From Microvirga sp. KLBC 81 (GTDB lineage: Bacteria > Pseudomonadota > Alphaproteobacteria > Rhizobiales > Beijerinckiaceae), in NCBI RefSeq assembly GCF_003075415.1, contig NZ_QDAH01000003.1:178494-242493 (forward strand): a DNA stretch of 64,000 nt, in the 5' to 3' direction. A program made the position numbers and the translations under genes. Of the stretch, positions 27,985-36,928 are shown one piece after another; position 1 is the stretch's first letter, and each line of letters opens with the position of its first letter. The notes under the pieces were generated by a model. That model made no database searches, was not told where the DNA came from, and saw only the letters and a program-made list of their open reading frames with translations.

Positions 27985-30408
27985 ATGAAGTTCACCCTCT
28001 CCTGGCTCAAGGATCATCTCGACACCACGGCGTCCCTCGGCGAGATCGTGGAAACGCTCACGCGCATCGGCCTCGAGGTCGAAGGCGTTGAGGACAAGGC
28101 GAAGACGCTTGCGCCCTACATCAACGCTTATGTGATCTCCGCCGAGCAGCACCCCAATGCCGACAGGCTTCGCGTGTGCATGGTCGATACGGGCGCGGAT
28201 AAGCCGATCCAGGTCGTCTGCGGTGCGCCGAACGCCCGCACCGGCATGAAGAGCGTGTTCGCGCCTCCCGGCACCTACATTCCGGGCAAGAACATCACGC
28301 TCGGTGTCGGCACCATTCGCGGTGTCGAAAGCGCGGGCATGCTGTGCTCTGCGGCGGAGCTTGAGATCTCCGACGATCACGAGGGCATCATCGAGCTGCC
28401 GGAAGACGCGCCTGTTGGCGTTGCTTACGCGGCCTATGCAGGCCTCAACGATCCGGTGATCGAGATCAACCTCACGCCGAACCGGCCCGACTGCACCTCG
28501 ATCCACGGCATCGCGCGCGATCTCGCGGCCGCCGGTCTCGGCACGCTGAAGGGCGACGCCGTTCCTGCCATCGCGGCTAAGGGCGCGTGCCCTGTTTCCG
28601 TGACACTCGATTTCGCGCCGGGCGACGAGAAGCTCTGCCCCGCCTTCGCGCTACGCCTCGTTCGCGGCGTGAAGAACGGTCCGTCGCCGGAATGGATGCA
28701 GCGCCGTCTGCTCTCCATCGGCCTCCGCCCGATCAACGCGCTCGTCGACATTACCAATTACATCACCTTCGATCGTGGCCGTCCGCTCCACGTGTTCGAC
28801 GCCAAGAAGGTGAAGGGTAGTCTCACCGTTCGCCGCGCGAAGGATGGCGAAGAGGTGCTCGCGCTCGATGGCCGCACCTACAAGCTCGATCCCGGCACCG
28901 TGGTGATCGCCGATGAGAATGGTGTCGAATCCATCGCCGGCATCATGGGTGGCGAGCATTCCGGTTCCGATGAAGGCACCACCGACGTGCTGATCGAGTC
29001 CGCGTTGTGGGATCCGCTCAACATCGCGCAGACGGGGCGCAAGCACGGCATCATCACCGATGCGCGCTACCGCTTCGAGCGCGGCGTCGATCCGGCCTTC
29101 ACGGTGCCGGGTCTCGATTTCGCGACCAAGATGGTCATCGATCTCTGCGGCGGCGAGCCGACGGAAGCTGTCGTTGCCGGTCAGGTTCCGGACAGCACGC
29201 GCGTCATCGAGTTCCCGTGGTCGGAAGTGCCGCGCCTGTCAGGTCTCGATGTGAAGCCGGAGGAGTCCGAGACGATCCTGAAGAAGCTCGGATTCCAGGT
29301 TCAGGGTTCGGGCGAGCGCGTGAATGTCACGCCGCCGTCCTGGCGTCCCGATGTCGAGGGCAAGGCGGATCTGGTCGAGGAAGTCATCCGCATTGCCGGT
29401 GTCGACCGTATCGAGCCGCAGCCGCTGCCTCGTCTCGAGGCCGCTGTTGCCAAGCCGATCCTCACGCTGATCCAGAAGCGCACGCGTCTGGCTCGCCGTG
29501 CGCTCGCCGTGCGCGGCTTGGTGGAGGCTGTCACCTGGTCCTTCATCTCTAGGCAAGAAGCGGAACTCTTCGGCGGTGGTGATGCGCGTCTTGCACTCGC
29601 GAACCCGATTGCGGCGGAGCTTTCCGACATGCGTCCGAGCCTGCTGCCGGGTCTGCTGAAGGCTGCGCAGCGCAACGCGGATCGTGGCTTCGGTGATGTG
29701 GCGCTGTTCGAGGTCGGCCAGACCTTCGCGTCGGACGAGCCCGAGGGCCAATCGATCAAAGCCGCCGCCGTGCGTCGCGGTACGGCCCGCGCCGAAGGTG
29801 TCGGCCGTCACTGGGATGGTGGCGCCGAGAGCGTCGATGCCTTCGACGCCAAGGCGGATGTGCTGGCGCTGTTGGCTGCCCTCGGCATTCCGGCCGGCGG
29901 TCTCCAGATCGTCCCCGGCGGTCTGGCCTGGTTCCATCCCGGCCGCTCCGGCACGCTTCAGTTCGGCCCGAAGAACATCGTCGGCGCTTTCGGCGAGGTT
30001 CACCCGAAGATCCTGAAGGCTCTCGACCTCAAGGGTCCGCTGGTGGCCTTCGAGCTCAATCTCAATGGGCTTGTGCCGCCGAAGGCCAAGCCCACCAAGA
30101 TGAAGCCGAAGCTGAGCCTGCCCGACTTCCAGCCGCTCACCCGCGACTTCGCTTTCGTGGTCGGCCGCGATGTGGCGGCGGGCGACATCGTGAAGGCGGC
30201 TCAAGGTGCGGAGCGTCAGCTGATCGTGGGCGTCGACGTGTTCGACGTCTACGAGGGCACAGGCATCGACCCGGACAAGAAGTCGGTGGCCATCGCCGTG
30301 ACCCTGCAGCCCACGGAGAAGACCCTGACCGACGTGGAGATCGAGGCCGTCTCGGCCAAGATCGTCGCCGAGGTTTCCAAGAAAACCGGGGCGGTATTGC
30401 GCGGCTAG
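27985..30408 (+). CDS. pheT: Phenylalanine-tRNA ligase beta subunit
   Basis: The 807-residue beta subunit has an N-terminal tRNA-binding EMAP domain (about 40-150), B3/B4 editing domain, B5 domain and C-terminal anticodon-binding FDX-ACB domain ([19 protein letters not shown] near 711). AAGGAGGAGAG precedes the ATG. Its TAG stop (30406-30408) abuts the first base of an intergenic palindrome that opens with CTAGAGCATCGG. Confidence 0.98.
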   Translation: MKFTLSWLKDHLDTTASLGEIVETLTRIGLEVEGVEDKAKTLAPYINAYVISAEQHPNADRLRVCMVDTGADKPIQVVCGAPNARTGMKSVFAPPGTYIPGKNITLGVGTIRGVESAGMLCSAAELEISDDHEGIIELPEDAPVGVAYAAYAGLNDPVIEINLTPNRPDCTSIHGIARDLAAAGLGTLKGDAVPAIAAKGACPVSVTLDFAPGDEKLCPAFALRLVRGVKNGPSPEWMQRRLLSIGLRPINALVDITNYITFDRGRPLHVFDAKKVKGSLTVRRAKDGEEVLALDGRTYKLDPGTVVIADENGVESIAGIMGGEHSGSDEGTTDVLIESALWDPLNIAQTGRKHGIITDARYRFERGVDPAFTVPGLDFATKMVIDLCGGEPTEAVVAGQVPDSTRVIEFPWSEVPRLSGLDVKPEESETILKKLGFQVQGSGERVNVTPPSWRPDVEGKADLVEEVIRIAGVDRIEPQPLPRLEAAVAKPILTLIQKRTRLARRALAVRGLVEAVTWSFISRQEAELFGGGDARLALANPIAAELSDMRPSLLPGLLKAAQRNADRGFGDVALFEVGQTFASDEPEGQSIKAAAVRRGTARAEGVGRHWDGGAESVDAFDAKADVLALLAALGIPAGGLQIVPGGLAWFHPGRSGTLQFGPKNIVGAFGEVHPKILKALDLKGPLVAFELNLNGLVPPKAKPTKMKPKLSLPDFQPLTRDFAFVVGRDVAAGDIVKAAQGAERQLIVGVDVFDVYEGTGIDPDKKSVAIAVTLQPTEKTLTDVEIEAVSAKIVAEVSKKTGAVLRG

Positions 30409-30458
30409 AGCATCGGACCCAAAAGTGGACTTGCACTTTTGGGATTGATCCGATGCTC
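30408..30458. repeat. Rhizobiales palindromic repeat, family A, copy 1
   Basis: GAGCATCGGACCCAAAAGTG at the left is mirrored by CACTTTTGGGATTGATCCGATGCTC at the right, ending at 30458. Relatives occur at 42944-42986 and 60406-60455. It may act as the pheT terminator. Confidence 0.85.
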
Positions 30459-30470
30459 ACTCTCTGCGGG

Positions 30471-30521
30471 AGCGCATCGTTGGGGGCGGAAAACCGGGTC
30501 AACTGTTCCGCACGATGCGCT
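30471..30521. repeat. Dispersed intergenic element, family B, copy 2
   Basis: AGCGCATCGT (30471-30480) and ACGATGCGCT (30512-30521) form perfect ten-base arms around GGCGGAAAACCGGGTC. It is the shortest and most symmetrical member of the family seen at 7100-7170 and 60308-60393. Confidence 0.75.
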
Positions 30522-30599
30522 AGCCACTGGCAGTCATCCTGGGGCCGCGTAGCGGAACCCGGGATCGTCTTCAGGATAAAGCACTTTACTCGTCTTATG

Positions 30600-30631
30600 A
30601 TCCCGGATCGCGGCAGAGCCGCGTCCGGGAT
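30600..30631. repeat. GC-rich palindrome, family D, copy 1
   Basis: ATCCCGGATCGCGGC and GCCGCGTCCGGGAT pair over 14 positions with one bulged base and a three-base loop. The ATCCCGGA/TCCGGGAT arms recur at 30865-30896 and, as ATTCCGGA/TCCGGAAT, at 62096-62127. Confidence 0.75.
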
Positions 30632-30644
30632 GACGTGCTTGGTA

Positions 30645-30846
30645 TTAAGGAACAAACTCCTCAGCCAAGTCCCGCCATTCCGGATTGTCGCGCTCGATCA
30701 GTTCGACCTTCCAGGCTCGGTGCCATTTCTTCAGTAGCTTCTCGCGAGCAATGGCCTACGCGCTTATGCAGGTCGCTGGTGATTCCCACATAAAGCGGGC
30801 CGTCTTTACGGGTGGCAAGAATGTAGACGTAGAAGGCATCAGCCAT
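30645..30846 (-). pseudogene. Remnant of a GIY-YIG nuclease-family gene
   Basis: The ATG at 30846-30844 opens MADAFYVYILATRKDGPLYV and continues GITSDLHKRV, the intact GIY-YIG core of the small UPF0213-like proteins. The frame then goes wrong. The family C-terminus is found in the next frame, EKLLKKWHRAWKVELIERD to WRDLAEEFVP, ending at TAA 30647-30645. Roughly 35-40 codons between the two parts are missing, with a net frame change. The remnant lies between palindromic repeats and its start overlaps the end of the ThiF-like gene. Confidence 0.85.
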
Positions 30847-31675
30847 CTGCGAACTCCCCGGACGATCCCGGATCTGCGCTGCGCTTCGTCCGGGATGACG
30901 CTGCAAAGGTTCCGTTGAGCGGATTGTTCTCATCCCACCCGTAACGGATCGTGTCGAAGCGCATCGAGCGTACATCGACCATCAGAAGACGCCCGACGAG
31001 GCTTTCTCCAAAGCCTACTATCTCCCGGATCACCTCCATCGCCATCAGGCTGCCCATTACGCCTGCCAGTGCTCCGAGCACGCCCGCTTCCGCGCAGGTC
31101 GGGATCGCGCCCGGCGGGGGTGGGGAGGGGAAAAGGCAGCGATAGGTGGGGTTCGGGCGGCCGTCAGGGCCGGTCTCATGGGCTCTGATCGTGGTGAGTG
31201 AGCCGTCGAACTGGCCCAAAGCCGCCGTGACCAGCGGCTTCTTCTCGAAAAAACAGGCGTCCGAGACCGCATAGCGGGTCTCGAAATTGTCCGAGCCATC
31301 GGCGACGATGTCATAGCGGCGGATCAGGTCGCGGGCATTCTCAGCGGTAAGCCGCAGGTCATGAGGCTCTGCCGCAACGTGAGGATTGAGGCGCAGGATG
31401 GCCCCGGCCGCGCTCTCCACCTTGAGCGTCCCGATATCGGACGTTCCATGGATCACCTGCCGCTGCAGGTTTGAGAGGGACACCACGTCGTTGTCCACAA
31501 CGCCGATGGTGCCGACCCCGGCGGCTGCCAGATACTGGATCAGAGGCGCTCCAAGGCCTCCAGCTCCGATCACGAGCACGCGAGCATCTTTGAGTTTCAA
31601 CTGCCCGGGCCCCCCGACGTCCCGAAGGACCAGGTGGCGGGCGTAGCGATCGATTTCGTCAGGTGTCAGGGGCAT
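30839..31675 (-). CDS. ThiF/MoeB/HesA-family adenylyltransferase (E1-like)
   Basis: Activates the C-terminus of a ubiquitin-like sulfur carrier (MoaD or ThiS type) by adenylation. The 278-residue protein has VLVIGAGGLGAPLIQYLAAAG near 33, DNDVVSLSNLQRQVIHGTSDIG near 61, DGSDNFETRYAVSDAC near 123 and CLFPSPPPPGAIPTCAEAGVLG, with one Cys pair of a zinc site; there is no rhodanese domain. About 17 C-terminal residues, after NNPLNGTFA, are encoded by a palindromic repeat (30865-30896 and flanks) and are probably not native. Carrier not identified, so MoeB versus ThiF is open. Confidence 0.88.
   Translation of the reverse strand: MPLTPDEIDRYARHLVLRDVGGPGQLKLKDARVLVIGAGGLGAPLIQYLAAAGVGTIGVVDNDVVSLSNLQRQVIHGTSDIGTLKVESAAGAILRLNPHVAAEPHDLRLTAENARDLIRRYDIVADGSDNFETRYAVSDACFFEKKPLVTAALGQFDGSLTTIRAHETGPDGRPNPTYRCLFPSPPPPGAIPTCAEAGVLGALAGVMGSLMAMEVIREIVGFGESLVGRLLMVDVRSMRFDTIRYGWDENNPLNGTFAASSRTKRSADPGSSGEFADG
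30865..30896. repeat. GC-rich palindrome, family D, copy 2 (inside a reading frame)
   Basis: ATCCCGGA (30865-30872) and TCCGGGAT (30889-30896) flank a GC-rich loop. It lies within the 3' end of the ThiF-like frame and encodes most of its odd C-terminal tail. Confidence 0.75.
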
Positions 31676-31823
31676 GGAGTGACCTTAACGCCAGGCCTTG
31701 AGCTATCAACCATTCCCTGAAGGAAAATAACATCTCGGCTTGACAGGGACCTTGGCGTCGTGACCCTTCCCATGCCATCGTCACGGGGCAACCGGACAAA
31801 AATCCGGCGTTAAACAGGGAACA

Positions 31824-32834
31824 ATGCCGATGACAGTCACCAAGTTCGGCCTCGCACTCGCGGGCCTCGCCTTCTCCGCCACGGCTGCCTTTGCGCAGCA
31901 GGCGGCCTTCAAGCCGGCCGTCGTTTATGATCTCGGCGGCAAGTTCGACAAATCCTTCAACGAAGGCGTTCACACGGGTGCCGAGAAGTTCAAGAAGGAG
32001 ACAGGCACCGAATACCGCGATTTCGAGCCGCAGAACGACGCCCAGCGCGAGCAGGCCCTGCGCCGCTTCGCCCGCGATGGTTTCTCGCCGATCGTGGCCG
32101 TCGGCTTCAGCCAGGAATCCGCTCTGAAGAAGGTCGCCGAGGAGTTCCCGAACACCAAGTTCGCCATCATCGATGCCGTCGTCGAGAAGCCGAACGTGCA
32201 GTCCATCGTGTTCAAGGAGCACGAGGGTTCGTTCCTGGTCGGCCTCCTGGCCGCCAAGGCTTCGAAGTCCGGCAAGGTCGGCTTCGTGGGCGGCATGGAC
32301 ATCCCGCTCATCCGCAAGTTCGCCTGCGGCTACGTCCAGGGCGTGAAGTATGCCAACAAGGACGCCGAAGTGTTCCAGAACATGACCGGCACCACCGGCG
32401 CCGCCTGGAACGATCCCGTGAAGGGCGGCGAGCTCGCCAAGGGCCAGATCTCCCGCGGCGCGGACGTGATCTATCATGCGGCTGGCGGTACGGGCGTGGG
32501 CGTGCTGCGCGCGGCTGCTGACGCCGGCAAGCTCGGCATTGGCGTCGATTCCAACCAGAACGGCCTGCATCCGGGCAAGGTGCTGACTTCCATGGTCAAG
32601 CGCGTGGATGTCGCGACCTACAACGCCTTCGATCAGGCCAAGAAGGGCACCTTCAAGGCTGGCCTCTCGGTTCTCGGTCTTGCCGAGGACGGTGTGGCTT
32701 GGGCACTCGACGACAACAACAAGTCGCTCGTGACCGCCGACATGAAGGCCGCTGCCGACAAGGCCGCAGCCGACATCAAGTCAGGCGCCATCAAGGTCCA
32801 CGACTACATGTCGGACTCCAAGTGCCCGATGTAA
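31824..32834 (+). CDS. BMP-family nucleoside-binding periplasmic protein
   Basis: Receptor of the nucleoside-type ABC importer. The 336-residue protein has a Sec signal ending SATAAFAQQ; there is no lipobox cysteine, so it is soluble, unlike the lipoprotein BMPs of Firmicutes. Family motifs: VYDLGGKFDKSFNEGVHTGAEKF near 33, AVGFSQESALKKVAEEFPNTKFAIID, GSFLVGLLAAKASKSGKVGFVGGMDIPLIRKF and HAAGGTGVGVLRAA. The following genes (cdd, nucleoside phosphorylases) support nucleosides as the ligand. A terminator-like hairpin follows. Confidence 0.9.
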   Translation: MPMTVTKFGLALAGLAFSATAAFAQQAAFKPAVVYDLGGKFDKSFNEGVHTGAEKFKKETGTEYRDFEPQNDAQREQALRRFARDGFSPIVAVGFSQESALKKVAEEFPNTKFAIIDAVVEKPNVQSIVFKEHEGSFLVGLLAAKASKSGKVGFVGGMDIPLIRKFACGYVQGVKYANKDAEVFQNMTGTTGAAWNDPVKGGELAKGQISRGADVIYHAAGGTGVGVLRAAADAGKLGIGVDSNQNGLHPGKVLTSMVKRVDVATYNAFDQAKKGTFKAGLSVLGLAEDGVAWALDDNNKSLVTADMKAAADKAAADIKSGAIKVHDYMSDSKCPM

Positions 32835-32849
32835 GATAACGCATCGATC

Positions 32850-32899
32850 CGGCCGCAGGCTTTCTGAGAAGAGGGCCTGCGGCCGTTTCCGTTTTTAGG
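32850..32899 (+). terminator. Terminator-like hairpin after the BMP gene
   Basis: CGGCCGCAGGC (32850-32860) and GCCTGCGGCCG (32875-32885) form a perfect 11-pair stem with a 14-base loop, then TTTCCGTTTTT. It lies 15 bases after the stop and before the ATPase gene, so it probably reduces expression of the membrane part relative to the receptor. Confidence 0.8.
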
Positions 32900-32960
32900 T
32901 TTGTGCTTTTTCCGATAAGATCCGCGCGCTTTCCCCTTGCTGGACAACCCCTAGAGGCCA

Positions 32961-34484
32961 ATGTCTCCCGCCATTGAACTCATCGCCATCAACAAGAGCT
33001 TCGGCGCCGTTCACGCCAACAAGGACGTGAACCTGTCCGTCGAGCGCGGCACGATCCACGGCATCGTCGGCGAGAACGGTGCGGGCAAGTCGACCCTCAT
33101 GTCGATCCTCTACGGCTTCTACGAGGCGGATTCAGGCGATATCCGCGTGAATGGAGCGCCTATCCGGATCCGCTCCTCCAACGATGCTATCGCGGCCGGT
33201 ATCGGCATGGTTCACCAGCACTTCATGCTGGTCGAGCCGTTGACCGTAGTCGAGAACGTGATGCTCGGTGCCGAAGGCGGCGCCATGCTGCGCGCGGGCG
33301 AGTCCAAGGTGCGCAAGGAACTTGCGCGTCTCGCAACCGATTACGGCCTGGAAATCGACGTGGACGCCACCGTTGGCGAGTTGTCCGTCGGCCTCCAGCA
33401 ACGCGTGGAGATTCTCAAAGCCCTCTATCGCGGCGCGGACATTCTCATTCTCGATGAGCCCACTGCCGTGCTCACTCCCGCTGAAGCGGATGCGCTGTTC
33501 GAGCTGCTCCGCTCGCTGAAACAGCAGGGCAAGACGGTTGTTCTCATCACGCATAAGCTGCGCGAGATCATGGCCATCACGGATCGCGTCTCGGTCATGC
33601 GCCGTGGCGAGATGGTGGCCACCGTCGAGACGGCGAAGACATCGCCACCGGAGCTGGCCGAGCTGATGGTGGGACGTCGCGTGCTGTTGCGTGTCGAGAA
33701 AACCGAAAAGGCGCCCGGCGCTCCTGTGCTCGAAATAGACAATCTCTCCGTCATCGATGCGCGCGGCGTGCTGCGTGTCGCCAACGCGTCCTTCACCGTT
33801 CATGCAGGCGAGATCGTCGGCATCGCAGGCGTTGCGGGTAACGGCCAGAGCGAGCTTCTGGAAGCGATCGCCGGCATGCGTCAGCCTGTGCTCGGATCCA
33901 TCAGGCTCGAAGGGCGGGATATTCACTTCTCGGAGCACAATCCGCATCGCATGCGCGAGCTCGGCCTGCTGCACGTGCCGGAAGATCGCCTGCGCATGGG
34001 GCTCGTGCCCGCTTTCCCCGCATTCGAGAGCGCCATTCTCGGCTTCTCGAACGAGCCGCAGCTTGGGCGGGGTCCGCTTCTCGATCATGACCGTCTCATC
34101 GCGGATCTCGCGAAGAAGATGGAGCAGTACGATGTCCGCCCGCCCGCACCGCGCCTGAAGACGTCTAACTTCTCCGGCGGCAACCAGCAGAAGATCGTGC
34201 TGGCGCGCGAAATCGAGCGCAACCCGAAGGTGCTCCTCGTCGGCCAGCCGACGCGTGGCGTCGATATCGGTGCCATCGAGTTCATCCACCGTCGCCTCAT
34301 CGCACTGCGCGATGCAGGAGTGGGCATTCTGCTCGTGTCGGTGGAACTCGATGAGATCATGCATCTGTCCGACCGCATCCTCACCATGTGCGGCGGCAGG
34401 ATCACCGGCGAGCGCAAGCCTGACCAGACGAACGAGCAGGATCTGGGCTTGCTCATGGCCGGCGTCACCGACGAGGCCGCCTGA
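32961..34484 (+). CDS. Nucleoside ABC transporter ATPase (two ABC domains)
   Basis: The 507-residue protein has tandem ABC domains as in sugar and nucleoside importers (NupA/YufO type). Domain 1: Walker A GENGAGKST near 38, the VHQHFMLVEPLTVVENVMLG region, signature ELSVGLQQRVEILKAL and Walker B ILILDEPTAVLTP. Domain 2 (from about 258): a degenerate Walker A GVAGNGQSE, LLHVPEDRLRMGLVP, signature NFSGGNQQKIVLAREI and the Walker-B position VLLVGQPTRGVD. The stop shares its last base with the VOC gene start. Confidence 0.93.
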   Translation: MSPAIELIAINKSFGAVHANKDVNLSVERGTIHGIVGENGAGKSTLMSILYGFYEADSGDIRVNGAPIRIRSSNDAIAAGIGMVHQHFMLVEPLTVVENVMLGAEGGAMLRAGESKVRKELARLATDYGLEIDVDATVGELSVGLQQRVEILKALYRGADILILDEPTAVLTPAEADALFELLRSLKQQGKTVVLITHKLREIMAITDRVSVMRRGEMVATVETAKTSPPELAELMVGRRVLLRVEKTEKAPGAPVLEIDNLSVIDARGVLRVANASFTVHAGEIVGIAGVAGNGQSELLEAIAGMRQPVLGSIRLEGRDIHFSEHNPHRMRELGLLHVPEDRLRMGLVPAFPAFESAILGFSNEPQLGRGPLLDHDRLIADLAKKMEQYDVRPPAPRLKTSNFSGGNQQKIVLAREIERNPKVLLVGQPTRGVDIGAIEFIHRRLIALRDAGVGILLVSVELDEIMHLSDRILTMCGGRITGERKPDQTNEQDLGLLMAGVTDEAA

Positions 34485-34918
34485 TGCAGCCGCGATTGTC
34501 GCTCGTTACGCTCGGCGTTGCGGATCTCGCAAAATCCCGCGCCTTCTATGAAGCATGGGGCTGGAAGGCATCTTCCGCCAGCCAGCCGAGCGTCGCCTTC
34601 TTTCAGGCGAACGGCCTTGCGCTGGCACTCTTCGGACGGGCTGACCTCGCCAAGGATGCAGGCGTCGAGGACAAGCCCACCGGCTTTGCCGCCATCTCGC
34701 TCGCCTATAACGCCCGTTCCAAGCAGGAGGCCGATGAGGTCTATGCCCGCGCCATCGCTGCCGGCGCCCGCGCCGTGAAGCCGCTGCAGGACGTGTTCTG
34801 GGGCGGCTATTCGGGCTACTTCGCCGATCCCGACGGACACCTCTGGGAGGTGGCCTGGAATCCCTTCTTCCCCCTCGACGAACAGGGCCACCTGTTCCTG
34901 CCGGATCATCAGACGTGA
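34484..34918 (+). CDS. VOC (glyoxalase/bleomycin-resistance fold) family protein
   Basis: The 144-residue single VOC module starts MQPRLSLVTLGVADLAKSRAFYEAWGW, the usual opening, and ends with the family segment GYSGYFADPDGHLWEVAWNPFFPL. Substrate and activity are unknown. It is embedded between the ATPase (one shared base) and the first permease (four-base overlap), so it is translationally locked into the nucleoside transporter operon. Inserted VOC genes are not an expected part of such transporters. Confidence 0.88.
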   Translation: MQPRLSLVTLGVADLAKSRAFYEAWGWKASSASQPSVAFFQANGLALALFGRADLAKDAGVEDKPTGFAAISLAYNARSKQEADEVYARAIAAGARAVKPLQDVFWGGYSGYFADPDGHLWEVAWNPFFPLDEQGHLFLPDHQT

Positions 34919-36018
34919 GTGCTCCTATCGACATGCCCAAATGGGCCGACACGGTTCTTGTGCCCGCCATCTCCGTTGTGGCCGCATTCCTGATCGCGGG
35001 CCTCGTGGTGCTCAGCATCGGTGAGAACCCGCTCACTGCGACACGCTACCTCCTGCAGGGAAGTCTCGGCACAGGAGAGGGCCTAGGCTTCACCCTGTTC
35101 TATGCCACCGACTTCATCTTCGTGGGGCTGGCGGTTGCTGTTGCCTATCACGCAGGCCTGTTCAACATCGGCGGTGAGGGCCAGGCGACGCTTGCAGGCT
35201 TGGGCATTGCGCTTGCACTCAACAATCTCACGTTCCTGCCAGGTTTCCTGCTCATTCCTATCGGCATCATCGCGGCGGCCGCCTTTGGTGCAGCCTGGGC
35301 TGCCGTGCCGGGTTATCTGCAGGCGAAGCGCGGCAGTCACATCGTGATCACCACGATCATGTTCAATTGGCTCGCGAGCGTCCTGATCGTGTATCTCCTC
35401 GTGAATGTGCTGCGCGAGCCGCAATCGATGAACCCGGAAACGCGGGCCTTCCCGGAAGGCTCCTACATTCCCTTCATGCACGAGGTATTCGCCGCATTCG
35501 GCATCGATATCCCGGCGTCGCAGCTCAACCTCACCTTCGTGCTGGCGCTGATCTCGGCCCATCTTATCTGGCTCCTCATCTACCGCTCGCGTCTCGGCTA
35601 TGCGATCCGCGTGGTGGGCTCCAATTCCACGGCTGCGATCTATGCCGGTATCTCTCCTGCGAGCATCACGATCATTGCCATGGTGCTGTCAGGCGCGCTC
35701 GCAGGCGGCCTCGCGGTGAATGAGCTGATGGGTTACCAGCACCGGCTCCTGCTGGAGTTCACTTCAGGCTACGGCTTCGTCGGCATTGCGGTCGCGCTCA
35801 TGGGGCGTGCACATCCAGTCGGCATCATTCTCGCGTCTCTCCTGTTCGGCATTCTCTACCAGGGCGGCGCGGAGCTGGCTTTCGAGCAGCCCAACATCAC
35901 CCGCGACATGGTCGTGGTGATCGGCGGCATCATCATCCTGTTTGCCGGCGCGCTGGATGGTCTCTTCCGGCGTCTCGTGGCGCAGCTGCTGTCACGTCCT
36001 AAACTGGCAGGAGCGTGA
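34915..36018 (+). CDS. Nucleoside ABC permease 1
   Basis: BPD_transp_2-family membrane subunit, 367 residues, GTG start at 34915 overlapping the VOC stop. About ten hydrophobic segments; family motifs are AVAYHAGLFNIGGEGQATLAGLGIAL near 72, GAAWAAVPGYLQAKRGSHIVITTIMFNW near 125 and VALMGRAHPVGIILASLLFG near 292. It pairs with the next gene (four-base overlap). Confidence 0.92.
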   Translation: MSAPIDMPKWADTVLVPAISVVAAFLIAGLVVLSIGENPLTATRYLLQGSLGTGEGLGFTLFYATDFIFVGLAVAVAYHAGLFNIGGEGQATLAGLGIALALNNLTFLPGFLLIPIGIIAAAAFGAAWAAVPGYLQAKRGSHIVITTIMFNWLASVLIVYLLVNVLREPQSMNPETRAFPEGSYIPFMHEVFAAFGIDIPASQLNLTFVLALISAHLIWLLIYRSRLGYAIRVVGSNSTAAIYAGISPASITIIAMVLSGALAGGLAVNELMGYQHRLLLEFTSGYGFVGIAVALMGRAHPVGIILASLLFGILYQGGAELAFEQPNITRDMVVVIGGIIILFAGALDGLFRRLVAQLLSRPKLAGA

Positions 36019-36926
36019 GTATGGATTTCGGCATCATCGTAACGATTTTCGACTCGGCGCTGCGCCTCTCGATTCCGCTCCTCGCCGCGTGCTTGGCCGG
36101 TCTCTGGTCCGAGCGCTCGGGCGTTGTCGATATCGGCCTTGAAGGCAAGATGCTGGTCGCTGCCTTTGCTGCCGCAGCCGCTGCCTATGTCTTCGGCTCG
36201 GCCTGGACCGGACTTGTCTTCGGCATCTTTGCATCGGTGGCCTTCGGCCTCATTCACGGCTTCGCTTCCATCAGCCAGCGCGGCAACCAGATCGTGTCCG
36301 GCGTCGCCATCAACATGCTGGCTGCCGGCCTCACAGCCATCGTCGGCAATGCCTGGTACGGGCAGGGCGGACGCACGCCGCCGCTGGAAGGGGATCAGCG
36401 TTTCGACGGCGTCCTCTTTGGACATTCGGCGCTCGTCTATGTGGTTCTGCTCGCCGTGCCGCTCACATGGTTCATTATGGGCCGCACACGGTTCGGGCTT
36501 CGTCTGCGCGCTGTCGGTGAGAATCCGGCTGCGGTCGATACGGCAGGTATCTCCGTGACGGGCCTGCGCTACTCGGCCGTCGTGATCGGCGGGATCTTCT
36601 GCGGCATCGGCGGCACTTATCTGTCTGTCGGACAGGCGGCGGGCTTCCTGCCCAACATGACTGCAGGCCGCGGCTTCATTGCTCTCGCCGCGCTCATCTT
36701 CGCCAAGTGGCGCGCATGGCCCGCGTTGGGAGCCTGCTTCCTCTTCGGCCTTCTCGATGCCGTCGCCAACCAGCTTCAGGGACTTTTCATTCCCGGCATC
36801 GGCGAGGTGCCGGTGCAGGCCATTCAGGCGCTTCCCTATCTGATGACGGTCATTCTGCTCGCCGGCGTCATCGGCAAGGCTATCCCGCCGCGTGCGGCCG
36901 GCGTGCCCTATGTGAAGGAGCGTTGA
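36015..36926 (+). CDS. Nucleoside ABC permease 2
   Basis: The second BPD_transp_2 subunit, 303 residues if the GTG at 36015 (coupled to the upstream stop) is used, or 301 from the ATG at 36021. Motifs: GLWSERSGVVDIGLEGKMLVAAFAAA near 26, SISQRGNQIVSGVAINMLAAG and GYxAGRGFIALAALIFAKWRAWPAL-type segment near 216. It completes the importer directly before cdd. Confidence 0.92.
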   Translation: MSMDFGIIVTIFDSALRLSIPLLAACLAGLWSERSGVVDIGLEGKMLVAAFAAAAAAYVFGSAWTGLVFGIFASVAFGLIHGFASISQRGNQIVSGVAINMLAAGLTAIVGNAWYGQGGRTPPLEGDQRFDGVLFGHSALVYVVLLAVPLTWFIMGRTRFGLRLRAVGENPAAVDTAGISVTGLRYSAVVIGGIFCGIGGTYLSVGQAAGFLPNMTAGRGFIALAALIFAKWRAWPALGACFLFGLLDAVANQLQGLFIPGIGEVPVQAIQALPYLMTVILLAGVIGKAIPPRAAGVPYVKER

Positions 36927-36928
36927 TC

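Noticed and set aside
26854..28506. 550-codon antisense frame over pheS
   Set aside because: Shadow of two verified synthetase genes in GC-rich sequence.
30661..30975. Intact 104-residue GIY-YIG protein
   Set aside because: Only the middle 30 residues are GIY-YIG; the start lies in repeat and ThiF-gene sequence and the C-terminal half is out of frame, so it is a remnant.
31740..31768. Promoter for the BMP gene
   Set aside because: A perfect TTGACA is present, but the position 17 bases later (ACCCTT) is not a credible -10 box.
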